Positions 5,709-7,219 of a stretch of 7,219 nt of DNA are shown here, piece by piece. Within the stretch, counting starts at the first letter, position 1; each line of letters begins with the position of its first letter. Made by a program: the position numbers and the translations under genes. A model generated the notes under the pieces. That model ran no database searches. It saw only the letters and a program-made list of their open reading frames with translations, and was not told the origin of the DNA. Source of the stretch: Verrucomicrobiales bacterium (lineage in GTDB: Bacteria > Verrucomicrobiota > Verrucomicrobiia > Limisphaerales > UBA1100); contig PBPF01000111.1 in NCBI GenBank assembly GCA_002724615.1, positions 1-7,219 of the forward strand, written 5' to 3'.

Positions 5709-6509
5709 ATGGATATAAAACGCCCGACCCCTTGGCGTTTTCCTCGCCCGGCGTCGCATGGCATGAGTTCACCACGAGTCCGCCGCTTGATGCTTGATCA
5801 TGAGAACCTGCGCAACCGGTTCTCCGGATGGACCCCCGTGCAGATCACCGAGGCCAACGGCATGCCCCCCGAACGCTACCAGTTCCGCTACAATTTAAAA
5901 GGCCTCTACGTTGCCCCGAACGGCCAAATCCTTGAGCGTCACGAACACCTGCTCGAAGTAAACCTCTCCCTTGGTTACCCACGTCGCGCCCCCCACTGCA
6001 AGATGCTTACCCCCATCTTCCACCCTAACTTTGACGAGACCAGCGTCTGTATTGGCGACTTCTGGGCCGCCAGCGAAGGCCTCGACGACCTCATCATTCG
6101 CATCGGCCGCATGATCTCCTATCAGGAATACAACACTAAGAGCCCACTAAACGGACTGGCCGCCAAGTGGGCTGCTGAACACTTGCAGATGCTACCCGTC
6201 GACACTACCGAAGTGGCTCCTCCACAGCCTGAAGCCAACGACACCGAAGACACCATTCAAGAATCCGCCGACAGTGCATGGGGTAATCAAACAATCATCA
6301 TCAATGATGCGGGAGCCACGTCATCTGCTGTCGCCACCGCCCCACCAGCTACAAGCACACAACTCAAACTTTCCAGTGAATTAAAATTCAGCAGCATCGT
6401 GGTCACCTGCAACCACTGCGAGCAGTCGATGGAACTCAAGGCCAAACACCTTGGCCGCCAATTCAACTGCCCAAACTGCCGCGCCACCCACGAGGCCAAC
6501 CAAGTCTAG
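5709..6509 (+). CDS. E2 ubiquitin-conjugating enzyme with C-terminal zinc ribbon
   Basis: 266 residues from ATG 5709. The UBC fold covers about 19-160. H105-P-N107 and, seven residues on, Cys114 (SVCIGDFW) match the HPN motif and catalytic cysteine of classical E2s; GYPRRAPHCKMLTPIFHPN gives the preceding Y-P-x-x-P strand region, and S-P-L-N-x-x-A-A (145-152) the late loop and helix. It should accept the Ubl from E1 as a thioester and, with the RING protein, transfer it to a substrate lysine. An Ala/Thr/acidic linker (165-228) leads to a zinc ribbon C234-x2-C237-x16-C254-x2-C257, of a kind common in Planctomycetes and Verrucomicrobia; its role may be substrate or partner binding. Start is uncertain: in-frame TTG 5691 and ATG 5763 also exist, and the latter gives MSSPRVRRLM, much like the Rad6-type N-terminus. 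No start has a good ribosome site. It ends the operon; its stop interlocks with the convergent gene's stop. Confidence 0.92.
   Translation: MDIKRPTPWRFPRPASHGMSSPRVRRLMLDHENLRNRFSGWTPVQITEANGMPPERYQFRYNLKGLYVAPNGQILERHEHLLEVNLSLGYPRRAPHCKMLTPIFHPNFDETSVCIGDFWAASEGLDDLIIRIGRMISYQEYNTKSPLNGLAAKWAAEHLQMLPVDTTEVAPPQPEANDTEDTIQESADSAWGNQTIIINDAGATSSAVATAPPATSTQLKLSSELKFSSIVVTCNHCEQSMELKAKHLGRQFNCPNCRATHEANQV
6506..6509. other. CTAG shared by two convergent stop codons
   Basis: The palindrome CTAG contains the TAG stop of the E2 gene (6507-6509, + strand) and the TAG stop of the opposite gene (6506-6508, - strand). No bases separate the two genes, so any terminator for the operon must lie inside the opposing coding region; I see no clear hairpin with a T-run there. 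Confidence 0.85.
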
Positions 6510-7219
6510 GCCCTCATATTCGCGGGTTTGATCCCATGCCCCTCGCACCAGCGGGTGTAGGCGAATGGGGATATTTCTGATGGCTTAATTTCGCTGCGGC
6601 CACCCCAGAAGACGTTGGTGTAACTCACCTCGATGCCAACCTCAGCAAGATGCTCATCGATCGCCGCTTTATGCGCTAGGACCTTGTCTTTGTCTGTGCC
6701 ATGAGCCACGCCCATAATGTTCACGTTACGAAACTCAGGCCCGCCTTCGCGCCAATAGCCGTGTGTCATGATGTAATGCCGGCCAACCTCACGCCCCGCT
6801 TCGATCTCACGACCCGTCGGCACTGCCCAATGGAATAGCGCGTTGTAGCGGGTGACTTGTTCGCCGGTGGAGAGTTTTTTGACGTGTTCCAAGAATGTTG
6901 AAAAGCGGCCAACCACACGGCGGTCGTTCAGATCTTCAGCCACGCGAAAAAACTCTTCCAACGAAACACCTGCTTCAACTGCCCGGGCCTCCCATAAGTC
7001 CGCCACCAATTCATCCGGCTCAAACTCACGCTTCACTGCCTCCATAATGCGCCACTCGTGATCAGTCAGGTCTACTACGGCCACATCCGTCACACTGCCC
7101 GGTTCATCGGAGCGCGCCCCGGGTTCCATGTCTCTGCGACGCACATGCCCCACGCCCAGCGCAAAAAGTTTTTTCGCTGGCATTACCCGGAATGCCACTG
7201 CCCCAACTTTCTCACGCAA
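6506..7219 (-). CDS. Siroheme decarboxylase/Lrp-like protein (AhbA/AhbB/NirD family), 5' end outside window
   Basis: 237 residues are visible and the frame is open at the window edge, so the true start is probably outside. Residues about 50-105 resemble an Lrp/AsnC-type helix-turn-helix region, followed by V-x-R-F-S-T-F-L (103-110), Y-N-A-L-F-H-W (125-131), T-H-G-Y (152-155) and N-I-M-G-V-A-H-G (167-174). These follow the AsnC-like ligand-binding pattern of siroheme decarboxylase subunits (RFGA..L, NAMVVW, HCY, NLF.M.HG). Family members act in the siroheme branch to heme d1 or heme, or are annotated as regulators. The N-terminal stretch FRVMPAKKLFALGVGHVRRR (10-29) looks like the end of a first repeat, suggesting a tandem AhbA-AhbB-like fusion. 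The usual Cys of HCY is Gly here, so catalysis is uncertain. It is convergent to the Ubl operon and probably unrelated to it. Exact function is not resolved. Confidence 0.7.
   Translation of the reverse strand: MREKVGAVAFRVMPAKKLFALGVGHVRRRDMEPGARSDEPGSVTDVAVVDLTDHEWRIMEAVKREFEPDELVADLWEARAVEAGVSLEEFFRVAEDLNDRRVVGRFSTFLEHVKKLSTGEQVTRYNALFHWAVPTGREIEAGREVGRHYIMTHGYWREGGPEFRNVNIMGVAHGTDKDKVLAHKAAIDEHLAEVGIEVSYTNVFWGGRSEIKPSEISPFAYTRWCEGHGIKPANMRA

Noticed and set aside
6510..7219. An eighth component of the Ubl system
   Set aside because: The gene is on the opposite strand and resembles siroheme decarboxylase/Lrp-like proteins; nothing ties it to ubiquitin-type signalling.

Overview
The window is a dense 7-gene operon on the + strand (about 11-6509), followed by one convergent gene on the - strand that runs off the right edge. 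Base composition is moderately GC-rich. The C-x2-C-x16-C-x2-C ribbon at the end of the E2 protein, the many large membrane-anchored signalling proteins and the lack of strong Shine-Dalgarno sites at most starts suggest the Planctomycetes-Verrucomicrobia group. That is an inference from style; no rRNA or marker gene is present.

Layout: (1) 11-1030, a two-helix membrane protein with a trypsin-like domain whose catalytic triad looks lost; (2) 1067-1339, a small ubiquitin-like beta-grasp protein (Ubl); (3) 1336-2547, an E1-type activating enzyme resembling UBA3/MoeB/ThiF; (4) 2544-3899, a JAMM/MPN+ metalloprotease very like Rpn11, with a membrane helix, an extracytoplasmic region and an Asn-rich repeat tail; (5) 3903-5144, a polytopic membrane protein with a C-terminal FHA domain; (6) 5141-5674, a RING-like zinc finger fused to a CD225/IFITM-like membrane domain, a candidate E3; (7) 5709-6509, an E2 ubiquitin-conjugating enzyme with a C-terminal zinc ribbon. 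Genes 2/3, 3/4 and 5/6 overlap by 4 bases and 4/5 are 3 bases apart, so the set is almost certainly co-transcribed and translationally coupled.

Together the genes encode a Ubl, E1, E2, RING-type E3 candidate and JAMM deconjugase: a complete eukaryote-like ubiquitin-type pathway. Its presumed ligase and protease are membrane-bound, and two further membrane proteins accompany them: an FHA sensor that should read phosphothreonine, and a pseudoprotease. The simplest model is reversible Ubl tagging of proteins at the cytoplasmic membrane, possibly under phosphorylation control. The IFITM-like domain makes a defence or membrane-quality role worth testing, but no substrate can be read from the sequence. 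Complete ubiquitin-like systems in bacteria have been predicted by comparative genomics, and related E1/E2/JAB/Ubl operons act in phage defence. The membrane-centred composition here, especially the RING-CD225 fusion and the repeat-tailed JAMM protein, is what looks unusual.

The - strand gene (6506-7219) resembles the siroheme decarboxylase/Lrp-like (AhbA/AhbB, NirD) family and is probably unrelated. No RNA gene, mobile element, CRISPR array or clear terminator is visible.
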